A DNA stretch of 40,847 bases from Erysipelotrichaceae bacterium (GCA_030523555.1 JAUNIH010000010.1:1-40847), one strand, 5' to 3'. Numbered from the stretch's first letter, positions 26,017-36,282 are shown. The notes: generated by a model not told the origin, from the sequence alone. Numbers and translations: made by a program.

Positions 26017-26637
26017 TTATTTGGTACCGTAGATTCTATCGCCCGCATCACCAAGACCAGGAACGATATAACCTATTTCATTCAGTTTTTCATCAAGTGC
26101 TGCAAGATAGAGATCTACATCTGGATGTTTTTCAGTAAAGGCTTTTACACCTTCAGGAGCACCAACCAGACATACCATCTTGATATTCTTCGCACCTTTT
26201 TTCTTGACCATATCAACAGCCGCAATGGCACTTCCGCCTGTCGCCAGCATCGGATCAAGAACCAGTACTACTGATTCAGCCAGTTCTTTAGGATATTTCG
26301 CAAAGTATTCAACAGGTTCCAGAGTCTCTTCATCTCTGTACAGACCGATAAAACCTACTTTAGCTGTCGGAATCAGATCAAGAATGCCATTGATAAGACC
26401 CATACCGGCTCTTAGGATTGGTACAAGTATAACTTCACTTCCTATCATCTTCGTATGACATTCACCCATTGGTGTTTCCACTGTAACATCTACCTGCGGC
26501 AGGTCTCTGCATACTTCATAAGCCATTAAAGAAGCTATTTCATCAAGGTTTTCACGGAAATCCTTATGACCTGTATCCTTATCTCTCATTATCGCCAGTT
26601 TATGGGTAATCAGCGGATGATTTAAAACTGTAACCAT
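26017..26637 (-). CDS. upp: Uracil phosphoribosyltransferase
   Basis: This 206-residue protein has the PRPP-binding motif [12 protein letters not shown] and the C-terminal uracil-binding stretch [17 protein letters not shown]. It converts uracil and PRPP to UMP for pyrimidine salvage. AATGGAGG precedes the start, and a TATAAT (26662-26667 on the minus strand) lies about 25 bases upstream of the ATG. It appears monocistronic. Confidence 0.97.
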   Translation of the reverse strand: MVTVLNHPLITHKLAIMRDKDTGHKDFRENLDEIASLMAYEVCRDLPQVDVTVETPMGECHTKMIGSEVILVPILRAGMGLINGILDLIPTAKVGFIGLYRDEETLEPVEYFAKYPKELAESVVLVLDPMLATGGSAIAAVDMVKKKGAKNIKMVCLVGAPEGVKAFTEKHPDVDLYLAALDEKLNEIGYIVPGLGDAGDRIYGTK

Positions 26638-26661
26638 TTTATATTTCCTCCATTTTTTTCT

Positions 26662-26698
26662 ATTATAACCAATATTATTTATTATGAAAGCGCTTATC
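26662..26698 (-). promoter_or_regulatory. upp promoter with a near-cre sequence at its -35
   Basis: TATAAT (26662-26667, minus) is a good -10. Its -35 region overlaps ATGAAAGCGCTTATC (26684-26698, plus), which matches the CcpA cre pattern WTGNAANCGNWNNCW at all but one fixed position. The match is imperfect and the site lies about 105 bases before adhE, so it could serve either gene, or neither. Confidence 0.4.
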
Positions 26699-26775
26699 CG
26701 TATTTTTGTAAAATAATGTATCCGTTTTCATGAAAAAACCTATTGTAATAGTCTTTAAAATAACATAATCTTATT

Positions 26776-26793
26776 TTGTGAATATAATCACAA
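26776..26793. promoter_or_regulatory. Rex- or Crp-type operator before adhE
   Basis: TTGTGAATATAATCACAA is an inverted repeat matching the Rex consensus TTGTGAANNNNTTCACAA at all but one fixed position. It also fits TGTGA-N6-TCACA exactly, the same pattern as before the Crp/Fnr gene. It abuts AAGGAG and lies 10 bases before the adhE ATG. Rex, which senses NADH/NAD+, represses adhE in several Bacillota. Confidence 0.7.
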
Positions 26794-26803
26794 GGAGATT
26801 AAT

Positions 26804-29473
26804 ATGGCTGTAAAAAAAGTAAAAACAGAAGAACCTGTACTGTCAGATGCTCAGAAAGAAGTAAACCAGCTGGTTGAAAATGCCAAGAAGGCTTTAGAAG
26901 CTTTCTATGAGCTCGATCAGGAAAAAATTGATTATATCGTTGCCAAGTGTTCAGTAGCTGCCCTTGATAAACATGGAAGCCTGGCTAAAGAGGCAATTGA
27001 TGAAACAAAGCGTGGTGTCATGGAAGACAAAGCGACAAAGAACCTCTTTGCGTGTGAATATGTCGTTAACCATATGAGACATTTAAAGACTGTCGGTATC
27101 GTTCATGAAGATACTGTTGAAGGATTATCATATGTGGCTGATCCTGTAGGTATTGTTGCCGGTGTTACACCTGTCACAAACCCTACCTCAACCGCAATAT
27201 TCAAATCACTTATCTGTCTTAAAACCAGAAACCCTATCATCTTCGGTTTCCATCCTGGTGCCCAGAAATGTTCGGCAGCTGCCGCAAAGGTTGTATATGA
27301 TGCCGCTATCAAGGCTGGTGCTCCTGAAAACTGTATCCAGTGGATTGAACATCCGTCAATGGAAGCTACCTCTGCTTTAATGAACCATCCTGATGTAGCG
27401 ACAATATTAGCTACCGGTGGTAATGCCATGGTTAAGGCCGCCTACAGCTGCGGTAAACCGGCATTAGGTGTTGGTGCAGGTAATGTTCCAGCCTATGTTG
27501 AAACAACTGCCAACCTAAGACAGGCCGTTAATGATCTTGTATTATCCAAGACTTTCGATAACGGTATGATCTGTGCTTCCGAACAGGCAGCCATCATCGA
27601 TAAGGAAATCTATGATGATGCCAAAGAAATCTTCAAGGAATATAAGGTACACTTCTGTACAGCCAAAGAAAAGGCAATGATCGAAGAATACTGCTTCGGT
27701 GTCAAAGCCTATACAAAAGATGTCGATAATGCCCGTCTTAATCCTGATATCGTCGGTAAACCTGCATGGTGGATTGCGAAAAATGCGGGCTTTGAAGTGC
27801 CTGAAGAAACATCAATCCTCGCCTGCGAATGTAAGGAAGTAGGACCAAAAGAACCTCTCACAAGAGAAAAACTTTCACCGGTTCTTGCCTTCCTTAAAGC
27901 TGATTCCATCGACGATGGTTTCAATAAGGCTGAAGCGATGGTTGAATTTAACGGCCGCGGTCATACAGCTGTCATTCATACATCAAATGAAGAACTTGTA
28001 AAGAAATACGGCAAACGCCTTGAAGCCTGCCGTATCGTTGCCAACTCCCCTTCTTCTTTAGGTGGTATCGGTAATATCTATAACTCACTGATTCCATCAT
28101 TAACCTTAGGCTGCGGCTCATATGGACATAACTCTGTATCAGACAATGTCAGTGCCATCAACCTTTTAAACATCAAGAAGATCGCAAGGAGAAGAAACAA
28201 TATGCAGTGGTTTAAGATACCTTCAAAAATCTATTTCGAAAGAAACTCTATCGAATATCTGCAGCAGATGCCTAATATTGACCGCGTCATGATTGTCACT
28301 GACCGTTCAATGGTTGACCTTGGCTATGTAAAGATGATCGATGAACAGCTCGATAAAAGAAGAAACAGAGTTCAGACACAGCTCTTCTGTGATGTTGAAC
28401 CAGATCCATCAATCCAGACTGTAAGAAAAGGTTATTCCTTAATGGAAGCCTTCAAACCTGATACCATCATCGCTTTAGGTGGCGGATCATCTATGGATGC
28501 CGCTAAAGGCATGTGGTTATTCTATGAAAACCCTGAAGTAGACTTCAACGATCTCAAACAGAAATTCATGGATATCCGTAAAAGAGCCTTCCGTTATCCG
28601 ATACTCGGTAAAAAGACAAAACTCGTATGTATCCCTACAACCTCAGGTACCGGTTCCGAAGTTACCCCATTTGCGGTAATTACCGATAAGGAAGAAAACA
28701 AGAAGTATCCATTAACCGATTACTCTTTAACTCCTACCGTAGCGATTATCGATCCTAACCTGACCACAAGTCTTCCTGCCTCTATCACCGCTGATACCGG
28801 TATGGATGTTTTGACTCATGCCGTTGAAGCCTATGTTTCGGTAATGGCATCTGACTTTACAGACGGTATTGCCACTCAGGCTGTAAAGATGGTCTTTGAA
28901 TATCTTCCTAGAGCCTACGCCAACGGCAAAAATGACCTTGAAGCCAGAGAAAAGATGCATAACGCTTCATGCCTTGCGGGTATGGCTTTCGCCAATGCCT
29001 TCTTAGGCCTGAACCACTCTATCGCCCATAAGGTCGGTGGTGAATTCCATGTCCCTCACGGTAGAGCCAACGCCATCTTACTTCCTTGGGTTATTCAGTA
29101 TAATGGTACAAAACCTACCAAACCTGGTATCTGGCCTAAGTACAATTACTACAAAGCTGATCTCAAATACTGTGAACTCGCCAAAGCTATCGGCTTAAAG
29201 TTCAACACAACCGAAGAAGGTGTCAAAGCCTTCGCTGATGCCTGCTACAAGCTCGGTAAGGAAGTAGGTATCGATATGAGATTCTCAGCTCAGAAAAACT
29301 GCGATGAAAAAGAATGGATGGCAGCCAAAGAAAAACTTGCCTTCCTGGCTTATGAAGATCAGTGTTCTCCAGCAAACCCACGTGTACCAATGTTGAAGGA
29401 TATTGAAAGAATCCTTGAAGATTCATACTATGGTGACTGGAAGCTCACTGAAAATAAAAAATCCAGAAAATAG
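26804..29473 (+). CDS. adhE: Bifunctional acetaldehyde-CoA/alcohol dehydrogenase
   Basis: The 889-residue protein fuses an acetylating aldehyde dehydrogenase (about 1-450; catalytic Cys in FDNGMICASEQ) to an iron-dependent alcohol dehydrogenase (about 460-889; NAD motif GGGSSMDAAKG and iron-binding histidines in GLNHSIAHKVGGEFHVPHG). It reduces acetyl-CoA to ethanol in two steps and regenerates two NAD+ per turn, and probably forms spirosomes like other AdhE. AAGGAG lies 6 bases before the ATG. The operator overlapping the ribosome site points to redox control. Confidence 0.97.
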   Translation: MAVKKVKTEEPVLSDAQKEVNQLVENAKKALEAFYELDQEKIDYIVAKCSVAALDKHGSLAKEAIDETKRGVMEDKATKNLFACEYVVNHMRHLKTVGIVHEDTVEGLSYVADPVGIVAGVTPVTNPTSTAIFKSLICLKTRNPIIFGFHPGAQKCSAAAAKVVYDAAIKAGAPENCIQWIEHPSMEATSALMNHPDVATILATGGNAMVKAAYSCGKPALGVGAGNVPAYVETTANLRQAVNDLVLSKTFDNGMICASEQAAIIDKEIYDDAKEIFKEYKVHFCTAKEKAMIEEYCFGVKAYTKDVDNARLNPDIVGKPAWWIAKNAGFEVPEETSILACECKEVGPKEPLTREKLSPVLAFLKADSIDDGFNKAEAMVEFNGRGHTAVIHTSNEELVKKYGKRLEACRIVANSPSSLGGIGNIYNSLIPSLTLGCGSYGHNSVSDNVSAINLLNIKKIARRRNNMQWFKIPSKIYFERNSIEYLQQMPNIDRVMIVTDRSMVDLGYVKMIDEQLDKRRNRVQTQLFCDVEPDPSIQTVRKGYSLMEAFKPDTIIALGGGSSMDAAKGMWLFYENPEVDFNDLKQKFMDIRKRAFRYPILGKKTKLVCIPTTSGTGSEVTPFAVITDKEENKKYPLTDYSLTPTVAIIDPNLTTSLPASITADTGMDVLTHAVEAYVSVMASDFTDGIATQAVKMVFEYLPRAYANGKNDLEAREKMHNASCLAGMAFANAFLGLNHSIAHKVGGEFHVPHGRANAILLPWVIQYNGTKPTKPGIWPKYNYYKADLKYCELAKAIGLKFNTTEEGVKAFADACYKLGKEVGIDMRFSAQKNCDEKEWMAAKEKLAFLAYEDQCSPANPRVPMLKDIERILEDSYYGDWKLTENKKSRK

Positions 29474-29510
29474 TATATAATAATCTCTAAACGAAAGGAG
29501 TTATATTGAA

Positions 29511-29747
29511 ATGTTAATTAGTATACTTATTATCGTAGGCATTGGATGTCTCGTTGGATATCTTGCAGGAATTATTATGGGAACCAGTGGTTCACTTCTT
29601 ACCAATCTGATTGTTGGTATCGTCGGATCATTCATCGGTAATTTCCTTGGCGGTATCTTAGGCGCAAGCGGTGGTATCTTAGGATTTGCCTGCAACGTTC
29701 TTGGTGCCTGCGTACTGATCTTTATCATCAGACAGCTCAAGCTCTAA
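29511..29747 (+). CDS. GlsB/YeaQ/YmgE family small membrane protein
   Basis: The 78-residue hydrophobic protein has three predicted helices and the glycine-rich pattern of the transglycosylase-associated family (GCLVGYLAGIIMG, GIVGSFIGNFLGG). Relatives are stress-induced membrane proteins of unclear function. AAAGGAG precedes the ATG by 10 bases and a TATAAT (29476-29481) lies upstream. It could be transcribed alone or by read-through from adhE, and ends at a strong hairpin. Confidence 0.85.
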   Translation: MLISILIIVGIGCLVGYLAGIIMGTSGSLLTNLIVGIVGSFIGNFLGGILGASGGILGFACNVLGACVLIFIIRQLKL

Positions 29748-29771
29748 TCTGAATATCAGAAAGACAAAAAT

Positions 29772-29795
29772 AAGATCTGGATTATTCCAGATCTT
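29772..29795. terminator. Bidirectional rho-independent terminator
   Basis: AAGATCTGGA (29772-29781), loop TTAT and TCCAGATCTT (29786-29795) form a 10-bp perfect stem. T-rich tails follow on both strands (TTTTCATT on plus, ATTTTTG on minus). It lies between the convergent glsB-like and lgt genes. Confidence 0.85.
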
Positions 29796-29799
29796 TTCA

Positions 29800-31263
29800 T
29801 TATTTAAGGTTATATGTAAAACTTATATCCTTTTCAAGTATCGGTATGAGTTCATTCATATCCGTTATAGAATCGTTGGCTGCCGCTTTGATTTCTTCTT
29901 CAATATCAGGGTTGGATAAGAAAGCTACGAAATATGCTCCATAATTTACTGCACATCCCTGATCCAGCATTGAATCACCGATTATCACACAGTCCTTATT
30001 CCAGCCGTTACGGTTAATAAGTTTTATGACACCTTCAGGATCAGGTTTTACCTTTTCAACATCAAATACCCCACAGATATCATTTACACATTCACTCATA
30101 TCAAAATCTTCAAGAAGTTCTTTTACTCCTTCGTTTGATCTTGTAGAGACAATGCCAATATCATAGCCCTGTTCATGAAGGGTCTTCATTGTTTCCACTA
30201 CACCAGGTAAAGGATGATTGGTGATCTTTGATATTTCTATCTGTTTTTCACGATAGACCTTGTACAAGGTATCGTAATCATAATCAGGGAAATATACAGG
30301 AAAGAGTTTTTTAAGTGATGGTCCTATAACCTCTTTTCTTCTTTCTTCCGTAAAGTTTTCAATTTTATCGAATACTCTGAAAACTTCTTCATAAGCCCCA
30401 ACTATTGATTCATTGGTTGAAATCATCGTTCCATCCATATCAAAGATCAGAGTCGGTTTTTTCTTAGGGAAGAACTTTTCATATACACCAAGATATCCCA
30501 GCAGACCGATAACACCCATGACAATAGCTGTAAGCTGAGCCATCTTCAAAGGTCCTAAATAAAGTGAATCAGTACGGTGACCTTCAATAAAGAAACGGAT
30601 GACACTGTACCACATAAGATAGGCATAAGTGAGATCGCCACGTTTGTTCTGATATTTTTTGAGAATCTCATGGATAATAAACCATCCCAGTATACATAAT
30701 ACCGATTCATAGAAGAACAATGGTTCATAGTAATGACCGTTGATATACATACCTTCTTTTAAGAAAGACAGGATACCGTTAAAATAGCTTTCAGCTACTT
30801 CTGCACCATGACATTCCTGATTGACAAAATTGCCCCATCTACCAACTCCCTGACCTATCAGTACATTGGGAAGAAAGATATCCATTATCTTTAAGAACGG
30901 ATAGTGATGTTTACTGCAGTAGTAATACGCATACAGTAAACCTGCCACAAGGCCTCCCTGTATGGCAAGACCTCCATCCCATATCTTTATTATTTCTAAA
31001 GGATTGGAGATATAGTAATTAAAATCATAGAAGGCACAGAACCATAGTCTTGCACCGATAATACCTACCCATAAGGTATAGATAAAGACGGAATCGAAAA
31101 AATCATCATCGATATATTTCGCTTCTTTCGCATCTTTCTTAGCTACAAAATAAGCGATAAAAGCACCCGTCATGATAAGAATGGCATACCATCTTATATC
31201 AAGTGAAAACGATCCTATCTGTATATATAGAAATGTCTGAGGATCATGAAAAAAACTAATCAT
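29800..31263 (-). CDS. lgt: Prolipoprotein diacylglyceryl transferase fused to a HAD phosphatase
   Basis: Residues 1-265 form an Lgt with about seven membrane helices, the motif GRWGNFVNQE (141-150) with its essential Arg and Asn, and WDGGLAIQGG (95-104; the usual position-103 His is Gln here). It moves diacylglycerol to the lipobox cysteine of lipoproteins. After PKKKP (266-270) comes a complete HAD hydrolase (271-487) with DMDGT (275-279), VSTRSNEG and IIGDSMLDQG, resembling the pyrophosphatase PpaX or phosphoglycolate phosphatase. In many Bacillota hprK, lgt and ppaX are separate adjacent genes; here the last two form one 487-residue frame. It overlaps hprK by 8 bases. Confidence 0.93.
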   Translation of the reverse strand: MISFFHDPQTFLYIQIGSFSLDIRWYAILIMTGAFIAYFVAKKDAKEAKYIDDDFFDSVFIYTLWVGIIGARLWFCAFYDFNYYISNPLEIIKIWDGGLAIQGGLVAGLLYAYYYCSKHHYPFLKIMDIFLPNVLIGQGVGRWGNFVNQECHGAEVAESYFNGILSFLKEGMYINGHYYEPLFFYESVLCILGWFIIHEILKKYQNKRGDLTYAYLMWYSVIRFFIEGHRTDSLYLGPLKMAQLTAIVMGVIGLLGYLGVYEKFFPKKKPTLIFDMDGTMISTNESIVGAYEEVFRVFDKIENFTEERRKEVIGPSLKKLFPVYFPDYDYDTLYKVYREKQIEISKITNHPLPGVVETMKTLHEQGYDIGIVSTRSNEGVKELLEDFDMSECVNDICGVFDVEKVKPDPEGVIKLINRNGWNKDCVIIGDSMLDQGCAVNYGAYFVAFLSNPDIEEEIKAAANDSITDMNELIPILEKDISFTYNLK

Positions 31264-32212
31264 TATCTGCTCCGTTCTTCTTTATTTCCTGCATAATCCT
31301 TTCACGGAATTCTTCGTTAGGATCTATGCCCTGCTGTCTCATTAATATATATTCAGTAACCGCTGTTTCAATGATTACTGATAAAGCCTTACCTTCAGTA
31401 ATAGGAATAGTCAGTACAGGTATATGCAGTCCTAAAAAATCAATATTGTCATTTGCCTGATTTATACGGTTGTATTCTTCTTTTTCATCATATTTGACAA
31501 GTCTTATGACAAAGTCGAGATCACATTTATTAAGAAAAGCCTTAGCTCCATACAGTCTTGTGATATTAACTACCCCAAGACCTCTTATTTCCAGCATCAT
31601 CTTTAAAGATGCGGGTGCTTCGCAGACTATTCTTTCATTGATACGTTTATAGTCAATACGGTCATCCGCTACCAGCATATGTCCACGCTGTATAAGGTCT
31701 AAGGCAAGTTCGGATTTACCGATACCTGATTTACCCAGCAGCATTACTCCCTTACCATAGATATTCATCATAACCCCATGCATGATATCACCTAAGGCCA
31801 GTCTTTCTGATAAAAAGGCTACCGCATCAACAATCAGCTGATAGGTTTCTCCTGTATATTTGAAGATCGGAAAATTACGGTCCCTCGCCAATGAATACAG
31901 TACATCATTACCGGTAAAACCTCTTGAAAGGATAATACATGGTGTATAGGAATCGGTAATAATCTCAAAACGCTGTTTCTGTATAACAGGATCAAGTTTA
32001 GCCATATATTCCTGTTCCTTCTTACCAAGTACTACTACTCTTTTAAGATCATTTGATTCAAGATATCCTGATAACTCAAGACCAGGTCTGTTGATATCTG
32101 GTGCAATAATCCATCTGTTCAGAGATTCTTCATTACCTGTAACCTGTTCAAGATTAAGACCTTTTTTAAGTTCATGAACATATACTCTCTTGTTTAATTC
32201 TTCATTAGCCAT
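31256..32212 (-). CDS. hprK: HPr kinase/phosphorylase
   Basis: The 318-residue protein has an N-terminal regulatory domain (1-130) and a C-terminal kinase domain with P-loop LLGKSGIGKSELALDL, ADDRIDY and the HprK signature LEIRGLGVVNITRLYG. It phosphorylates HPr on serine in response to sugar status, and removes that phosphate using inorganic phosphate, making pyrophosphate. It overlaps uvrA and lgt by 8 bases each. It implies CcpA-type catabolite control in the host. Confidence 0.96.
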   Translation of the reverse strand: MANEELNKRVYVHELKKGLNLEQVTGNEESLNRWIIAPDINRPGLELSGYLESNDLKRVVVLGKKEQEYMAKLDPVIQKQRFEIITDSYTPCIILSRGFTGNDVLYSLARDRNFPIFKYTGETYQLIVDAVAFLSERLALGDIMHGVMMNIYGKGVMLLGKSGIGKSELALDLIQRGHMLVADDRIDYKRINERIVCEAPASLKMMLEIRGLGVVNITRLYGAKAFLNKCDLDFVIRLVKYDEKEEYNRINQANDNIDFLGLHIPVLTIPITEGKALSVIIETAVTEYILMRQQGIDPNEEFRERIMQEIKKNGADND

Positions 32213-35033
32213 TGTATCCTCCTAAGGCCTTTTTAAGATATTGGCCCGTATAAGAATTCTTCACCTCTGCGACCTCTTCCGGTGTACCGGCAGCTACGAT
32301 TTCGCCACCCTTGTCTCCACCGTCTGGTCCTAAATCAATAATATAATCAGCACACTTGATGACATCAAGATTATGCTCGATAACAACTACTGTATCTCCA
32401 TTATCTACTATTCTGTTTAAGATGCGTATCAGTTTACTTACATCTTCCATATGTAAACCGGTTGTCGGTTCATCTAAGACATATAATGTTTTGCCTGTTG
32501 CCTTCTTCTGCAGTTCACTGGCAAGTTTTACACGCTGGGCTTCTCCACCTGATAAAGTGGTAGCCGCCTGGCCAAGTTCAATATAGCCAAGTCCCACATC
32601 ATATAAAACCTGAAGCTTGTCTTTAATCTTTTTATGATTTCTGAAGAATTCCAAAGCTTCCTTGACGGACATCCTTAAGACATCATAGATATTCTTGCCT
32701 TTATATCTTACTTCCAGAGTCTCAGCGTTATAGCGTTTTCCATGACATTCTTCACATTCTACGTAGACATCCGGAATAAACAGCATACTTATCCTTTTAA
32801 CCCCATCACCCTGACAGGCTTCACATCTTCCTCCTGCCACATTGAAGGAATATCTTCCCTTGGAGTAACCCCTCAATTTTGAATCAGGAGTCTGCGCAAA
32901 GAGATCTCTGATATCATCAAAGACCCCTGTATAGGTTGCCGGATTAGAGCGCGGTGTACGACCGATTGGATCCTGAGTAATATAGACAATCTTATCGATA
33001 TTCTTTAAACCTGTTACCTTATCTACTTCGCCAGGTTTTATACGTACACGATTAAGTGCCTTCATCACCGATTTAGACATCGTCTCTATAACAAGTGATG
33101 ATTTACCTGAACCAGATACACCTGTTACACATATCAGTTTTCCCAAAGGGAATTCCACATCAATATTCTTAAGATTATTTTCTTTACAGCCAGTCAGTTT
33201 TAATGATTTCCCGTTACCTTTTCTTCTTGATTCCGGTACATTTATCTTTTTCTTACCAGAAAGATATAAACCGGTAATAGAGTTTTCATCTTTCAATAAT
33301 TCTTCAGGTGTGCCCGCAAAGACGACTTCGCCACCTTCCTTACCAGCGCCTGGTCCGATATCGACAATATAATCACTCTCCAGCATTGTCTCGGCATCAT
33401 GTTCAACAACGATTACCGTATTATCAAGATCTCTCATCTTTTTTAAAGTATCTATAAGTTTGGCATTGTCCTTCTGGTGCAAACCAATTGATGGCTCATC
33501 CAGTACATACAGAACACCAGTCAGTGCGGAACCAATCTGGGTGGCCAGACGTATACGCTGCGCTTCGCCACCTGATAAAGTGCCCGCTGTTCTGTCTAAT
33601 GAAAGATAATCAAGACCCACATCATTTAAAAATCTGAATCTACCTTCAAGTTCATTTACAAGAACCTTTGATATCTCTTTTCGCATCGGATCAAATTCGA
33701 GACTGTTTAAAAATTCATATGCCTGAACAATAGACATCCTGGTAAACTCATAAATGTTTTTTCCACCGACCTTAACCGATAATACCTTATCGTTTAATCT
33801 TGCCCCATGGCATTTCTGACATTCAGCTTCCACCATGAAAGATCCGTAATATTCCTTACCGAACTTTGACTGTGTTTCCTGAAATCTTCTTTCAATCAGA
33901 GTTTTAACCCCTTCAATATATCCGACCTTATTATAGGTTGTACCACCTGTTGATCTGATGGTATATTTTATCTCTTCCGTAGAACCGTAAAGAATGATAT
34001 CCATCTCTTTTTTGGTCATCTTATTTAATGGTTTAGTCTCGGAAATATTATAGTGTTTCAAAAGAACCGCAAAATTCTGCCATTCCATATTAGGAGTACC
34101 ATATATATTCTTGTAGTAACGGATACCGCCCTCCGCAATTGAAAGACTCTTATCCGGCATAAGATAATCAAGATCTACCGACATCGTAACCCCTAAACCT
34201 TTACATTCTTCGCAGGCCCCTAAAGGTGAGTTGAATGAGAAGAGTCTTGGCTCCAGTGTCGGAATTGAAAATCCGCAGTCCGGACATGACTGATGAGATG
34301 AGAAAAGTTCTCTATATGAGCCGTGTTTTACAATACACGTACCATCACTTAAGGATAGGGCTGTCTCTAAAGAATCATTGAGTCTAGTCTCAATGCCTTC
34401 TTTTTTGATTATTCTATCTACCACTACTTCTATCGTGTGACGGTTATTCTTCTCTAAAACCGGTATTTCATCAAGAGAACAGAGTTCATTATCGACATAT
34501 AATCTCAGATATCCGTCCTTCTTGAGCTTTTCAAAGAGATCCTTGAATGTACCCTTTTTATTTGTTACAACGTTTGCGAGTATTTCAAGTCTTTCTCCAT
34601 CTTCAAACGACATGACACTGTTTACCATTGAATTAATGGTCATGGCTTCTATCGGTTTATTATGGTTTGGACAGTAGGCTATACCGCATCTGGCATAAAG
34701 AAGCCTTAAATAATCATATATTTCCGTAGTTGTCGCAACAGTTGATCTGGGATTGTTGGAAGTCGTCTTCTGATCTATCGCAATTGATGGTGATAATCCT
34801 TCAATGAGATCAACATCAGGCTTTTCTACGCCCCCTAAAAACTGTCTGGCATAACTCGATAAAGATTCGACATATCTTCTTTGTCCTTCGGCATATATCG
34901 TATCAAACGCCAAAGATGTCTTTCCTGAACCGGAAAGACCCGTCATGACTATCAGCTTATTACGCGGAAGATCAAGAGAAATATTCTTAAGATTATTGAC
35001 TCTTGCCCCTCTTATTACTATCTTATCGTTCAT
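32205..35033 (-). CDS. uvrA: Excinuclease ABC subunit A
   Basis: The protein has about 942 residues and the paired ABC layout of UvrA: Walker [13 protein letters not shown] and [11 protein letters not shown], signatures [12 protein letters not shown] and [12 protein letters not shown], and two zinc fingers built on CPDCGF/CEECKG and CEACQG/CEECHG. It finds DNA lesions and loads UvrB for nucleotide excision repair. I prefer the ATG at 35033 ([15 protein letters not shown]), the usual UvrA start. A GTG at 35054 with a distant AGGA would add seven residues and is a fair alternative. No LexA box is evident. It heads an operon with hprK and lgt-HAD. Confidence 0.95.
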   Translation of the reverse strand: MNDKIVIRGARVNNLKNISLDLPRNKLIVMTGLSGSGKTSLAFDTIYAEGQRRYVESLSSYARQFLGGVEKPDVDLIEGLSPSIAIDQKTTSNNPRSTVATTTEIYDYLRLLYARCGIAYCPNHNKPIEAMTINSMVNSVMSFEDGERLEILANVVTNKKGTFKDLFEKLKKDGYLRLYVDNELCSLDEIPVLEKNNRHTIEVVVDRIIKKEGIETRLNDSLETALSLSDGTCIVKHGSYRELFSSHQSCPDCGFSIPTLEPRLFSFNSPLGACEECKGLGVTMSVDLDYLMPDKSLSIAEGGIRYYKNIYGTPNMEWQNFAVLLKHYNISETKPLNKMTKKEMDIILYGSTEEIKYTIRSTGGTTYNKVGYIEGVKTLIERRFQETQSKFGKEYYGSFMVEAECQKCHGARLNDKVLSVKVGGKNIYEFTRMSIVQAYEFLNSLEFDPMRKEISKVLVNELEGRFRFLNDVGLDYLSLDRTAGTLSGGEAQRIRLATQIGSALTGVLYVLDEPSIGLHQKDNAKLIDTLKKMRDLDNTVIVVEHDAETMLESDYIVDIGPGAGKEGGEVVFAGTPEELLKDENSITGLYLSGKKKINVPESRRKGNGKSLKLTGCKENNLKNIDVEFPLGKLICVTGVSGSGKSSLVIETMSKSVMKALNRVRIKPGEVDKVTGLKNIDKIVYITQDPIGRTPRSNPATYTGVFDDIRDLFAQTPDSKLRGYSKGRYSFNVAGGRCEACQGDGVKRISMLFIPDVYVECEECHGKRYNAETLEVRYKGKNIYDVLRMSVKEALEFFRNHKKIKDKLQVLYDVGLGYIELGQAATTLSGGEAQRVKLASELQKKATGKTLYVLDEPTTGLHMEDVSKLIRILNRIVDNGDTVVVIEHNLDVIKCADYIIDLGPDGGDKGGEIVAAGTPEEVAEVKNSYTGQYLKKALGGYNG

Positions 35034-35083
35034 ATTTATATAATTCGCAGCCACTATTAAAAAGATATCCTGCGACTATTTAA

Positions 35084-35112
35084 TTATAACATTGCCCCTA
35101 TAGAGTTATAAT
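35084..35112. promoter_or_regulatory. Divergent uvrA/traB-like promoter region
   Basis: TTATAAC (35084-35090) and GTTATAA (35105-35111) form a 7-bp inverted repeat. TATAAT on the plus strand (35107-35112) is six bases before the traB-like ATG, and TATAAT on the minus strand overlaps the other arm. Each arm can be a -10 for one gene and sit near the -35 of the other. Confidence 0.4.
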
Positions 35113-35118
35113 TGTTTT

Positions 35119-36282
35119 ATGAATGACAATATAGTACGTCTTGAATATAAAGACAAAGAAATATATCTTGTTAAAACTGCTCATGTATCCAAGAACTCTG
35201 TCGAAGATGTAAGACAGTGTATTGAAGAGATAGATCCTGATTCCATATGTATAGAACTTGACGGCCAGCGCTATGAAAAGATGAATAATCCTGATCAGTG
35301 GCGTGATACCGATATTATTAAAATCATCAGGGATAAACAGGTCGGTTTCTTCATGGTAAATCTTATTCTGGCATCATTCCAGAGAAGAATGGCCAAAACC
35401 ATGGACTCTAGCAGTGGTGGCGAAATGATGGAAGCCATCAGACTTTCCAAAGAAAAGAATAAGGAACTCGTTCTGGCAGACAGATCAATCAAAACGACAT
35501 TTGCGCGAATCTGGGCAAACCTTTCATTCAAGGAAAAGATATCCCTTCTTGCGGGTATCATCACTTCCATCTTTGACGATGAAGAAATAAGTGAAGAAGA
35601 ACTTCAGGCTTTAAAACAGGCTGATGCGATTGAGGCAGCATTAAACGAAGTAGCCAAGGAATTTCCAACCGTCAAAAGAATACTTGTCGATGAAAGAGAC
35701 CAGTACCTTTCGATGAAAATCAAAAACGCTCCTGGAAATAAGGTAGTAGCCGTTATCGGCGCAGCTCATGCGGGTGGTATTGAAAGAAATCTCAATAATG
35801 ATTTCTCTATTGAAGATCTTGAAAATGTAGAGTCTAAAAAAGGTATCGGAACATATCTTAAATGGGCCATACCGCTTATTATTATCGGCTTACTGGGATA
35901 TACCTTATATGCCAATCGAAATGCCGGTATGGAATCAATAAAATCTTGGATTATATTTAACGGCTGTTTTTCAGCTTTAGGTACCTTACTGGCGGGCGGA
36001 CATATCCTGTCGATTATTACGGCATTTATCATGTCCCCTATCACATCTTTGAATCCTTTGCTGGCTGCAGGTTTCTTTGCGGGTTTTGTGGAGGCATATG
36101 TCAGAAAGCCAAAGGTAAAAGATTTTGAAGATCTGAATGAAGATGCACAGACCCTTAAGGGTTTCTATAAGAACAAGGTCACCAGAACCCTGATGGTCGT
36201 TCTTTTTGCGAATATCTTTTCTTCAATAGGAACTTTTGTATCTTCAATCGATATTGTAAGAAGACTGTTTCAGATCCTTTAA
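35119..36282 (+). CDS. TraB/PrgY family membrane protein
   Basis: The 387-residue protein has the TraB/GumN-like N-terminal domain (KTAHVSKNSVEDV, CIELDGQRYEKM, AVIGAAHAGGIERNL) with conserved His and Glu residues that suggest a metal-dependent hydrolase, then three or four hydrophobic helices (about 255-385). PrgY of enterococcal plasmids limits pheromone inhibitor activity, but chromosomal relatives have no settled role. There is no ribosome site, and TATAAT lies six bases before the ATG, so the message may be leaderless. I would call it a predicted membrane peptidase-like protein. Confidence 0.8.
   Translation: MNDNIVRLEYKDKEIYLVKTAHVSKNSVEDVRQCIEEIDPDSICIELDGQRYEKMNNPDQWRDTDIIKIIRDKQVGFFMVNLILASFQRRMAKTMDSSSGGEMMEAIRLSKEKNKELVLADRSIKTTFARIWANLSFKEKISLLAGIITSIFDDEEISEEELQALKQADAIEAALNEVAKEFPTVKRILVDERDQYLSMKIKNAPGNKVVAVIGAAHAGGIERNLNNDFSIEDLENVESKKGIGTYLKWAIPLIIIGLLGYTLYANRNAGMESIKSWIIFNGCFSALGTLLAGGHILSIITAFIMSPITSLNPLLAAGFFAGFVEAYVRKPKVKDFEDLNEDAQTLKGFYKNKVTRTLMVVLFANIFSSIGTFVSSIDIVRRLFQIL

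Noticed and set aside
26743-26769. Promoter TTGTAA/CATAAT for adhE
   Set aside because: The spacing is only 15 bases and both boxes are weak, so I did not list it.
35034-35118. LexA/DinR box before uvrA
   Set aside because: No match to the Gram-positive SOS box CGAAC-N4-GTTCG was seen in the intergenic region.
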